Shown: positions 25,540 through 33,442 of the stretch, piece after piece
Layout: each line of letters opens with the position of its first letter
Position numbering within the stretch: the first letter of the stretch is position 1
NCBI GenBank assembly: GCA_025352065.1
Contig: JANXUC010000056.1
Span: forward strand, 20,439 to 84,438
Length of the DNA stretch: 64,000 bases
Source: Acidobacteriaceae bacterium
GTDB lineage: Bacteria > Acidobacteriota > Terriglobia > Terriglobales > Acidobacteriaceae
Direction of reading: 5' to 3'
Notes under the pieces: generated by a model
Told to the model about the DNA's origin: nothing
Database searches by the model: none
What the model saw: the letters and a program-made list of their open reading frames with translations, nothing else
Position numbers and translations under genes: made by a program

Positions 25540-25952
25540 CACAGGCCTCCGAGTGAGAGTATGGAAATTGCAGCCAAGGCCAATACGACCCCGCCTATCT
25601 GTACACGATTCAGCCGCTCGCGCAGAAAGATGACAGCCAGAACGACCGTAAGTAACGGATAAAGACCGGTCACAGGCGTCACTACCGATACGTTTTCCGC
25701 TTTCAGCGCAGCGTAATAGCCCAGGATGCCAAGGCCGGTCATGAACCCAGTAAGCACCCCAAACGAAACGCCTTTCCAATCGCGATCCAGCTTCCAGCGC
25801 ATCCGGAATAGCATGGCCAGCGCCACTGGCACCATGCCGAACGAAAATAGTACTTGCAACTGAAACGGACTTGCCGAAGCTGAGCCAATCTTCGCCAAGA
25901 ATCCCCATAGTCCTTAGAAACCGATGCAGAGCACTGCATACAGCACCCACAC
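25539..25952 (-). pseudogene. EamA half-transporter interrupted by a nonsense codon (first of a pair)
   Basis: A GTG start at 25952 has AAGGGAGA upstream. It gives WVLYAVLCIGF, then an in-frame TAA (25914-25916), then GLWGFLAKIGSASASP and the rest of a five-helix EamA protein (GVLTGFMTGLGILGYYAALK, VTGLYPLLTVVLAVIFL). The TAA stands at the Phe-x-Gly position before GLWGF, where relatives have Trp. Translation could restart at a TTG (25898), giving 119 residues that lack the first helix. It follows the SIS gene by about 16 bases, so the pair was part of the sugar operon. Confidence 0.7.
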
Positions 25953-25968
25953 GGGGAATCTCCCTTGA

Positions 25969-27048
25969 CTACTGGGCATCTGTAGCGGGCCTCTTTTGAT
26001 TGAGCAAACCGTATTCGTCTTCCACAATGTAGGAACAAACGCGAAAGGTATCGCAATCAACTCCAGAGAGTCCCGCGAGCCGTTCTGCGGCGAGCTGGAT
26101 CGGCAGCACATCCAGAATGAACTGCCAGTTGGCATGGACTTCGGGAATCTCCAGCGCGAGATGGCCGGAATCCTCCGGCAACTTTTGTCCGACCAACATC
26201 ACGGAAGCGCCGAGTTTTTTCAGATCGTCGGCAACGGCAAAGTCTTGCACGCGCATGATGGCAGGGTCGGTCCAAATACAGAACCGCATTCCGGGCACAA
26301 CGGTCTCCTGCGGTCCGTGCCGAAAGCCGCTCGTATTCATAGCGGTCGCAGGAGATTTTGCACCCTCCTCCCAAAGCAATCTGGCTTGATAGCAACTTGC
26401 TTGACTGGGGCCGCGCGCCAGGAAATAGCAGGTCGCTTTCGGTGCGAGCCAGGAAGAGTTGGTCAGTTGTTCCCGCCATACGTCTAATTTTTTTTCTACT
26501 GCTGCTAACGCGCGCGAAAGCGATACGCAAGAATCCTTGAAATCGCTGTTATCGAAAGTTGCCAGCGCCGTCGCTGCGACCGCCAGAGTGGAATATGTAT
26601 TGACCGAAATGGCGTAATCGAGCGCAGCCGGAATGATGATCGCCACTGCGGATTCCTTGGCCAGCGGACTATCCGGCGAGTTCGTAATACCGATCAGCGA
26701 AGCGCCCCTCTCGCGAATCTTTGCGATCAGCTGAACAATTTCAATGCTGCGGCCTGTCCGGGAAATCGCAATCACGACTGAGCCGCGCGGAATCGAGGTG
26801 AAGTGCATGAGCTCTCCAGCTTCCACCGTGAATACTGGGCGACCTCGCTGGCTAAAGAGAGCGCCAGCACCGAGTGCCGCGTTCCAACTGGCGCCGATGC
26901 CGGTCACAAACACATTCCGGGATTCCCGCACCAGCGCGGCAGCTTCGCTCAGTGCAGCGGAGCCTTCTCCATTGAGCCCCGCAATCGCCCGCTGCAACTG
27001 ACTTGGCTGGCGATATATGTCTTGCAGAAAATGACTCGTCGCGGGCAT
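25969..27048 (-). CDS. SIS-domain sugar isomerase/deaminase (GlmS-like isomerase half)
   Basis: A 359-residue protein with two SIS domains and no glutaminase domain. The first (about 40-170) contains VTGIGASWNAALGAG, VEAGELMHF, and IAISRTGRSIEIVQ, the Ser/Thr-Gly loop that holds the sugar phosphate. The second has CYFLARGPSQASCYQARLLWEEGAK and FRHGPQETVVPG, the latter giving the catalytic Glu and His seen in GlmS and AgaS-type deaminase/isomerases. The missing glutaminase half suggests amino-sugar-6-phosphate deamination or deglycation, not GlcN-6-P synthesis. It is in the same direction as the enolase-superfamily gene 90 bases upstream. Confidence 0.85.
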   Translation of the reverse strand: MPATSHFLQDIYRQPSQLQRAIAGLNGEGSAALSEAAALVRESRNVFVTGIGASWNAALGAGALFSQRGRPVFTVEAGELMHFTSIPRGSVVIAISRTGRSIEIVQLIAKIRERGASLIGITNSPDSPLAKESAVAIIIPAALDYAISVNTYSTLAVAATALATFDNSDFKDSCVSLSRALAAVEKKLDVWREQLTNSSWLAPKATCYFLARGPSQASCYQARLLWEEGAKSPATAMNTSGFRHGPQETVVPGMRFCIWTDPAIMRVQDFAVADDLKKLGASVMLVGQKLPEDSGHLALEIPEVHANWQFILDVLPIQLAAERLAGLSGVDCDTFRVCSYIVEDEYGLLNQKRPATDAQ

Positions 27049-27138
27049 CTATTTGCAATCCTTCCGTCGGTTGGCTTGGCCTCACGGCTGCTGTTTGACC
27101 ATTTTCAAGAAAAAGAATCTTACACGAGCGGCAGGCTG

Positions 27139-28317
27139 CTAGAACGTATTGGAAGATGAGAAAAGAGTTTCGCCCTTCACTTTGATCTCAATATCCACAA
27201 GGTACTTCCGGGCGGCTTCAAAATTAATCGAGATGCCGAGACCGGGCTCTGCTGGCGGGAAAACCCGACCTTCGGCATCGCGATCAAGGTGATTCATCGT
27301 AAGTTCGCGAGCCAGCGGCTTAGGGGCAAACGGATACTCGCAAATCTCGTGCTCACTTAAACCGGCATACGGTTGCAGAGAAGCACTCAATGCAAGATGC
27401 GACGTGAAGGTGTGGTTAACGAAGGTGACTCCACGCGCGTTCGCATATTCGGCTACGCGCTTCGCCGGGCCGATACCGCCGATGCGCCCGCAATCAACCT
27501 GGACATATCCCACCCGTCCATAGTCAATCAGATGTTGCGCCATGTAAAAATTGTGAGCGCCCTCTCCACCTGCCAGTTTTACTTTCCTGCTACGGCCCGC
27601 CAATTGGCCGTAAGCCTCAAGCGCGCTGGTATGGAAGGGCTCTTCCAACCAAGTAGCTCCAACGTTCTCCAGAACAGGCAAACGACTTGCTGCTGCGTCC
27701 ACGTTGTCGCCGAAAATCTGCCCCGCATCGACTAGAAGAATCGCATCCGGGCCGAGACCTTCGCGCGCGGCAACGAATTGGTCTACATCGTCTTGCAAGC
27801 TGCCTTTGCCGATGGGCCCCCAGCCAAACTTCACTGCGCGGAAGCCACTGCTTCGCGCATTGGCGGCAAACTGCCGCGTTTCTTCCGGTGTGTCGCCAAA
27901 CAGTTGCGAGGCGTACGGAATCTTGGGATAGATCTTGTCGTACCCAAGGAGCCGCCAAACCGGTTCGCTGCGCGCCTTCCCTAGCAGATCCCACAACGCA
28001 ATTTCAACGCCCGACCAAGTATGAGGCGCTTGTAGCAGGTCCATGCTATCGAGTTCGATTTGCGCAGCGATGCGAGCGATATCGCTCGGACGGTCGAGAG
28101 TCTGGCCCAGTACCGATGCTCCCACCGGCCGACACGCGCCGTGCGACATAGGACAAACAAACGCAGCAATCGAAACAAGTGGCGACGCTTCGCACTCTCC
28201 CCAGCCAACAGAGTTCCCACCTGCAACCCGCACCAGCAGGGCGTCCTGGCTGCCATCGCCCTCGGTCGTCACCTCCGGCATGGAGAGGCAGAAGAAGTCT
28301 ACAGACTCAATTTTCAT
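27139..28317 (-). CDS. Enolase-superfamily mandelate racemase/muconate-lactonising-like enzyme
   Basis: A 392-residue TIM-barrel enzyme. Metal ligands are visible as VDAGQIF (Asp), WLEEPFH (Glu) and LAGGEGAH (Glu). A base-bearing strand reads RAVKFGWGPIGKG. At the end of the barrel is VNHTFTSHLALSAS, whose first His is a likely second base. The N-terminal capping domain has GWGECEASPL. Family members dehydrate or racemise sugar acids (galactarate, fuconate, rhamnonate and others), or racemise amino acids; the KFGWGPFG-type motif is found in acid-sugar members. The start overlaps the stop of the PocR-AraC gene (28314-28317, ATGA), so the regulator and enzyme are translationally coupled. The substrate is not known. 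Confidence 0.87.
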   Translation of the reverse strand: MKIESVDFFCLSMPEVTTEGDGSQDALLVRVAGGNSVGWGECEASPLVSIAAFVCPMSHGACRPVGASVLGQTLDRPSDIARIAAQIELDSMDLLQAPHTWSGVEIALWDLLGKARSEPVWRLLGYDKIYPKIPYASQLFGDTPEETRQFAANARSSGFRAVKFGWGPIGKGSLQDDVDQFVAAREGLGPDAILLVDAGQIFGDNVDAAASRLPVLENVGATWLEEPFHTSALEAYGQLAGRSRKVKLAGGEGAHNFYMAQHLIDYGRVGYVQVDCGRIGGIGPAKRVAEYANARGVTFVNHTFTSHLALSASLQPYAGLSEHEICEYPFAPKPLARELTMNHLDRDAEGRVFPPAEPGLGISINFEAARKYLVDIEIKVKGETLFSSSNTF

Positions 28318-30218
28318 GAAGCGACCGGGCGGCGAAACTCATGCAAGCGCCCTTGCTCTTCTGTCGCGGCGGGCGCCAAATTCGCATAGCGGGAAGGATC
28401 GCTGGCGTATTCTCGCGGCGTGCAATGCATGTACTTCTTAAATACCGAAGCAAAATAAGCGGGACTGCAGAAGCCGCATCGTTCCGCAACTTCTGCCACG
28501 TTCAATCGCGGGTCGAGTAACGTTCGTTTCGCCAGATCCACTCGCTGCTGAACCAGAAAATTCTCCAGCGTCATTCCCGTCGTGCGTCGAAACACGCGAC
28601 TCAAATGTCCGGACGAAAGATGCAGCGCCGCCGACAGATCTTGTATACGAACGCTCGCCGCGCCGTGCTCCTCAATATATTGCGAGACGGCGCGCACGAT
28701 CTTGTGCTCCCTCTGGCTGTAGGTTGAAGCAATGTGGCTGGAGAGAAACTCGACGAATCCGCGGAAAGCTTCGCCGACGCTAAACGGAGTGGGTGCACGC
28801 AATATCCCCGTAACGGCTTGCTCCTTAGCTGCATTCACGCGCTGCGTGTCTCCGCCTGCGGAAATAACCTCCAGAGCAACGTGTTCCACCGCCCACGTCA
28901 AAGTCGCCGGAAACTGCTGCGAGCGCGCGGCAGAGCGATCCGTGGGCAATGCTGCCGCCAGAAATTCCCGCGCAGCTGCAGCCGACCCTTCATCCTTCAA
29001 AATCGCCCGCATCAGGCGCCCGAACGATTCAACCGGCTGGCTTACTTGCGGCGATGAATCCTGGGAAAACACAACATCACCTCCACCCGAAGCCAGCGCC
29101 GCAGCCGCTTCCTGATAAGCCTGAAGCAGCTCCACTGGCGAGCGACGACCTCGGTCGATGCCAACTCGCGCAGGCTCAGCCCACTGCGCACGAACGGCCG
29201 CAAGGATCGATTCTGCCATTTCTTGTAATGAAATACGCTCGTGACTTCGGTTGCGCACTTCCAACGACGTAAGAATGCAGATTTCTCCGGGCCGCAGAAC
29301 CATAGCAAGAGTATTCGGCCATTGTTGACATAAATCTTCTACGGTATGCGACAGTCGATTCAGCGTCAGTTGGTGCGCGAGGTGAGCGCGATCACCGGGA
29401 TTGTCGGCGCTCGGTGCGACCTGCAATACAAGAACGCGCTCCGGCACTCGCTGCAGCCCCGCGCGCTTCACCAAATCGTGCAACTCTTCCTGATCTTCAA
29501 TGTCGCCCGAAAGTAGGAGAGCGGCAAGCTCCTTACGATCCAACGCAAGCTGACGGTCATGGTTGCGCTGCGTCTCTGCAATAATCCGCAGCCGCTTCCA
29601 CGAGTTTGAAATATATCGCGCGAAAAGCTCGAGGATCGTTACCATATCCGCGACTTGCGCCTGGGTCACAACCGGCACGTTATAGTATGCCGCCTCCAGC
29701 GTAGCAAAATTGATGTGCGGCTGGCCCGCCAGCGTCTCCGCTACCACACGGAAACCTGCTGGTGTCGGCGGCCCGGTCAAAACCTGCCCTGAGAACAGCG
29801 TACCCAGATACTGCCCGTCGGAAATGACAGGCACCGCAATATCAGTCAGTCCTACATAGCAGGAGTAAGCCTGACTGCACCCAGTGGCACGACAACGCTT
29901 TTGCGCGGGAATATCCGACGTGGCGCAGGTCTCTTCCTCATGCGCGCCAAAGCCGTGCACTAAATCGCAAAAGAGCGTGCTCGGTGAGCTTCGATTCGTG
30001 GCCGCACCCGTGGGCTGTAACTGCACCAAGGCATCCCCGGTGCCAATGCGGTTCTTGAATTTAGGCTTCGCAGGATCAAGATCTTCATTCCACATGAGCT
30101 CGACATTCCGGATTGGCCCTGCATTGTTCACCAATAGGAGGAAATGCTTGAAAAGCTCAAGGTCCTTCTGGAATTCCTGCTTTAGTGCGCCGCTCAAAGT
30201 GGTAGTCAGTTTCTTCAC
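28314..30218 (-). CDS. PocR-domain AraC-family regulator, three-part
   Basis: A 634-residue one-component regulator. Residues about 65-195 form a PocR sensor domain with extra cysteines (CDLVHGFGAHEEETC, CRATGCSQAYSCYVGLTDIAVPV). Residues about 230-400 look like a PucR/GGDEF-type linker domain (VLVLQVAPS, EMAESILAAVRAQW, ELLQAYQEAAAAL). The C-terminus is an AraC DNA-binding domain (DLSAALHLSSGHLSRVFRRTTG, NVAEVAERCGFCSPAYFASVFKKYMHCTPREY). PocR domains bind small diols, sugars or aromatic compounds. The likely target is the sugar operon around it. Its stop overlaps the enzyme start. It lies 112 bases downstream of the SDR, so it may have its own promoter. Confidence 0.88.
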   Translation of the reverse strand: MKKLTTTLSGALKQEFQKDLELFKHFLLLVNNAGPIRNVELMWNEDLDPAKPKFKNRIGTGDALVQLQPTGAATNRSSPSTLFCDLVHGFGAHEEETCATSDIPAQKRCRATGCSQAYSCYVGLTDIAVPVISDGQYLGTLFSGQVLTGPPTPAGFRVVAETLAGQPHINFATLEAAYYNVPVVTQAQVADMVTILELFARYISNSWKRLRIIAETQRNHDRQLALDRKELAALLLSGDIEDQEELHDLVKRAGLQRVPERVLVLQVAPSADNPGDRAHLAHQLTLNRLSHTVEDLCQQWPNTLAMVLRPGEICILTSLEVRNRSHERISLQEMAESILAAVRAQWAEPARVGIDRGRRSPVELLQAYQEAAAALASGGGDVVFSQDSSPQVSQPVESFGRLMRAILKDEGSAAAAREFLAAALPTDRSAARSQQFPATLTWAVEHVALEVISAGGDTQRVNAAKEQAVTGILRAPTPFSVGEAFRGFVEFLSSHIASTYSQREHKIVRAVSQYIEEHGAASVRIQDLSAALHLSSGHLSRVFRRTTGMTLENFLVQQRVDLAKRTLLDPRLNVAEVAERCGFCSPAYFASVFKKYMHCTPREYASDPSRYANLAPAATEEQGRLHEFRRPVAS

Positions 30219-30329
30219 AAATTTCCCCCGTCCACAAGGAATCCAGATTTTAGTACGGGAAATTCAAAAGGAGAAGCATAAAAACGGCAGAAGCCACCGC
30301 TTAAAGAGCTTTTGTGTTGATTAAACGCC

Positions 30330-31127
30330 TCAGGAGTGTGCGCGAACCGTAAGTCCGCCGTCAACTAGCATATCCGTACCTGTAATAAACGATGAGTTCT
30401 TTGCCACCAGAAAAAGCGCCGCGTCGGCCACGTCAGAGGGCAAGCCGCGCCTCCCCAGAGGGTGTAGGTCCGTCGTCTGGGCCGCCAACGCCTCTGGATT
30501 CGGCGACTGGCGCAAGTATTCGTCCCAAAGCCGCGTATCAATATATCCGGGACGAATCGCATTCACGCGGATCCCCCGCGGTGCCAGTTCCAACGCCAAG
30601 TTTCGCGTAAGAGCTACCAGCCCAGCCTTCGAACATGCGTATGCAACCGAGTCCGGGAAAGCATGTGTGGCATGAACGGAACTGATATTAACGATGGCTC
30701 CGCCGGTCGACGGAAATAGTCGCAGCGCAGCCTGCGTCAGCGCAAACGCGCCGCGCAGGTTGATGCCAAGAATCATGTCCCAATCCTCAAGCGTCGTTTC
30801 GGCAAAGGGCTTTCCAATTTCCACGCCCGCATTATTGACCAGGATATCGATGCGTCCGTGCCGCTCGCCAATTTTTCCAATCGCTGCGTGAATCTCGTCC
30901 AGGCGCAGAAGATCTGTCGGCAAAAACTCAGCCGACAAGGGCGGATGGTCACCAGAAATTTCGGCGGTAGCAGCGATTCCGGCGGCAACGTCCCGGTCCA
31001 GCAAAATGACCTGAGCGCCTTCCCAGAGGAAGCGTGCCGCAATGGCCTTGCCAATTCCGTGCGCCGCTCCGCTCACAACAGCTACGCGATCTTTCAGCGC
31101 TTGAGGTCTTGTGCCATTGAGGTTCAT
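30330..31127 (-). CDS. Classical SDR, sugar/polyol dehydrogenase-like
   Basis: A 265-residue classical SDR. Coenzyme motif VSGAAHGIGKAIAARF, with LLDRD after the second strand favouring NAD. NNAGVEIGKP, catalytic Ser in NISSVHA, and the YACSK motif (Tyr-x3-Lys) are all present, as is IRPGYIDTRL. The end reads ITGTDMLVDGG. It resembles L-fucose/galactose or 3-oxoacyl-like dehydrogenases; given its place after an alpha-galactosidase-like enzyme, a sugar or sugar-acid substrate is inferred. The start overlaps the GH36 stop by four bases (ATGA), so they are translated together. Confidence 0.88.
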   Translation of the reverse strand: MNLNGTRPQALKDRVAVVSGAAHGIGKAIAARFLWEGAQVILLDRDVAAGIAATAEISGDHPPLSAEFLPTDLLRLDEIHAAIGKIGERHGRIDILVNNAGVEIGKPFAETTLEDWDMILGINLRGAFALTQAALRLFPSTGGAIVNISSVHATHAFPDSVAYACSKAGLVALTRNLALELAPRGIRVNAIRPGYIDTRLWDEYLRQSPNPEALAAQTTDLHPLGRRGLPSDVADAALFLVAKNSSFITGTDMLVDGGLTVRAHS

Positions 31128-33349
31128 GCCGGTCCTTGGTTGGCGGTTGAGATGCCCGCAGGCATCGATGCGTGATTCTCTCCAGAAACTTCCTCCAGAA
31201 AAATTATCTCGGAACTGTTGGACTCAGAAAGCCGAACGCGTAAACCTGTTTGCATCAACTGCGAACCGCTGACCGTCGCATCCGGAGACGAGTGATCATG
31301 GAACCGCACTCGATAGCGCGCCTTGGGCTGCAAACCTTGCAACGAAAACGTGTGCTCGCCTTCCGCCGCAACGCTGCCGCGAAACGCATAGACTACGCCG
31401 CTGCGTCGCTGTGGATCGAAGTACTCCATACCATCCCACCGCACGCCATCCGGCCGTTCCGAAATATGATACAGATGCGCATCGCGAATATAAGGACGCA
31501 GTTCCGTTTTGTAAAGACGAATCTCTTCCTTGGCCGCAGCATGCTGTTCGGCGTTCCAGGATGTGGTGTCGAGCATGATCGTAAGCCAGCCCATCATGCC
31601 GCTGCGCAACATGTAGCGGAAATTCTGGATGTTGGGAGTTGGCCACCGCTCCACGTAGTCCTCCAGCATGGCGGCAGGAAGAACAAAACTGGTGTCGTAA
31701 AACGCCCGCCGGTTCGAAAGCGGATCGTAGGTGTCGGTGATGGAAAAATAATCTCCGTGCGCCGCTGAACCGAAGTCCACCATCCGCCCACCGTCGTTAC
31801 ACACCTCGAGCAGCAATCCAGGGTGTTCGGCACGAAGATGCGAGTGAATATCGTAGTAAGCGCGAACCGCGTGATAGCTCACATCCGTCGAGTTTGCGCT
31901 GCGGACGAACGTGGAGCCAGAATCACGGTAGATGCACTTGTTCAGCGAGTCCGGCGGCGCGTGGGGATGATCGGTCGCGTCGCACCCCTGCGCGACAAGG
32001 TAGCCATCGTGCTCCAGCATATCGAGCTTGTAGTCGGTAACAATGCGATCAGTCTCTTTCTGAGCCCATGCCTGCGCTTTCGGAACGCCGAGATCTACCG
32101 TCAACCCTTTGAATGCTTCTGGCTTCCAGGTTACAGGCGGATCGATTGTCAACCATCTGCGCACTTCAGGATCGCGAACATTCAGTGCACCGGGTTGAGT
32201 GTCCAAGGCAGCCTGCGTCCAGTCCACCCACAGCCCGAACCTTAAGCCTTGCGAGTGCGCATAATCGGCAATCGGAGCGAGGCCATTCGGAAACTTCTTC
32301 GGATCAGGATACCAATCTCCCACCCCACGAAACCATCCTGCGTCGATGTGAAACATTTCCAATCCAAGTTCAACCGAATCGCGAATCATGCGGCGAGCAA
32401 TCTCTTCGTTCACTTCCATGCCACCGCCCCAGCTGTTGTTGACAGCCAGAGGATATTGCGGATCTTTCCATGCCGCAGGGTTTCCCAACACCTCGCGAAC
32501 CCACGGCCGCAAAGTGTTCCCTGCAGCGTCGAGGCCGCCCGAATTGGCTCCCAAAAATACGTGCGGTGTTTCAAAAACCTCACCCGGCTTCAGTCGCGTG
32601 CGATAGGGGCCGGGATTTGGATTCAGCCCAACCTCACCTCGTAGAGAATTGCCTTTGCGAGCCAAGGTTAGATGAGTTCGCCCACTGAATTCGATGCCGA
32701 CATACCACCCCTCCTGCGCTGCATCCTTCCGCTGAACAAGAAAGTACGGAATAACTTCCCGCGATTCCCCCGGACTCGGATGCCCGTAAGTGCTCGAAGT
32801 CCCCTCCCACTGCGCGCCTTCAGCGAGTGCCACCAAGTGCGTGCCGACGGCTGAAGGCGTGTCCGCGCCCTTCTCTATATACAAATGCTCCAGCGAATCA
32901 TTCGCAGAAATTTCCCAATCGAAAGCGAAGCTATTCTGCAGTGGAATCCAAACCTCGCGGGAATCCAGGTTTTCAATCCGGATGTCGTGCTCAACCGGAC
33001 CGTGGGCGGAGCGGGCGTTCCAACGCCAAATCAGCCGCAAATGAGGAGATGCAGAATCAAAAACGTAGGAGACAGAAGTCGCCGAGATATTACTTGCAGC
33101 GGGGTTCAAGACCCAAGCAATCGGCACCGATTCCTCGCCAACCTGAGCACTCTCAATCAGTTTCTCGGACGCGCGATTCAGCCAGGCTGGCTGCGTAGAG
33201 CTTTGCAGGCTCACCAAGCGCGGAGCTTTCGACGAAGCTTCCAAACTGAGTTCCGTGTCCCCAGTTTTCAGGGTTGCAACTTGCCCGCTCGCAAACCCAC
33301 CGACCATTAGCAGCGCACAGATTAGCGTGATGCGGATTGAGGTTTTCAT
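31124..33349 (-). CDS. Secreted GH36 alpha-galactosidase-like enzyme
   Basis: A 741-residue protein with a signal peptide (LICALLMVGGFASGQ). An N-terminal beta-sandwich spans about 30-270. The catalytic barrel starts at NNSWGGGMEVNEE (about 305) and has FHIDAGWF, LRFGLWVDW, then YKLDMLEHDGYLV, whose Asp matches the nucleophile Asp of GH36/GH27 (KWDxN type). The acid/base Asp would be in EVCNDGGRMVDFG or HGDYFSITDTYD. C-terminal beta domain at about 640-730. GH36 enzymes release alpha-galactose from oligosaccharides and galactomannan, although some act on alpha-N-acetylgalactosamine; substrate is inferred. ATG 33349 follows a GTG. It is in line with the TonB receptor 91 bases upstream. Confidence 0.88.
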   Translation of the reverse strand: MKTSIRITLICALLMVGGFASGQVATLKTGDTELSLEASSKAPRLVSLQSSTQPAWLNRASEKLIESAQVGEESVPIAWVLNPAASNISATSVSYVFDSASPHLRLIWRWNARSAHGPVEHDIRIENLDSREVWIPLQNSFAFDWEISANDSLEHLYIEKGADTPSAVGTHLVALAEGAQWEGTSSTYGHPSPGESREVIPYFLVQRKDAAQEGWYVGIEFSGRTHLTLARKGNSLRGEVGLNPNPGPYRTRLKPGEVFETPHVFLGANSGGLDAAGNTLRPWVREVLGNPAAWKDPQYPLAVNNSWGGGMEVNEEIARRMIRDSVELGLEMFHIDAGWFRGVGDWYPDPKKFPNGLAPIADYAHSQGLRFGLWVDWTQAALDTQPGALNVRDPEVRRWLTIDPPVTWKPEAFKGLTVDLGVPKAQAWAQKETDRIVTDYKLDMLEHDGYLVAQGCDATDHPHAPPDSLNKCIYRDSGSTFVRSANSTDVSYHAVRAYYDIHSHLRAEHPGLLLEVCNDGGRMVDFGSAAHGDYFSITDTYDPLSNRRAFYDTSFVLPAAMLEDYVERWPTPNIQNFRYMLRSGMMGWLTIMLDTTSWNAEQHAAAKEEIRLYKTELRPYIRDAHLYHISERPDGVRWDGMEYFDPQRRSGVVYAFRGSVAAEGEHTFSLQGLQPKARYRVRFHDHSSPDATVSGSQLMQTGLRVRLSESNSSEIIFLEEVSGENHASMPAGISTANQGPA

Positions 33350-33442
33350 CACTACTTTTATCCTGGAAGGGCCACTGGAGCTGGCCCAGAAATAATGCCA
33401 GCTCCATGTGCTACTCAGACATCGTTGCTAGAACGTTTCAAG

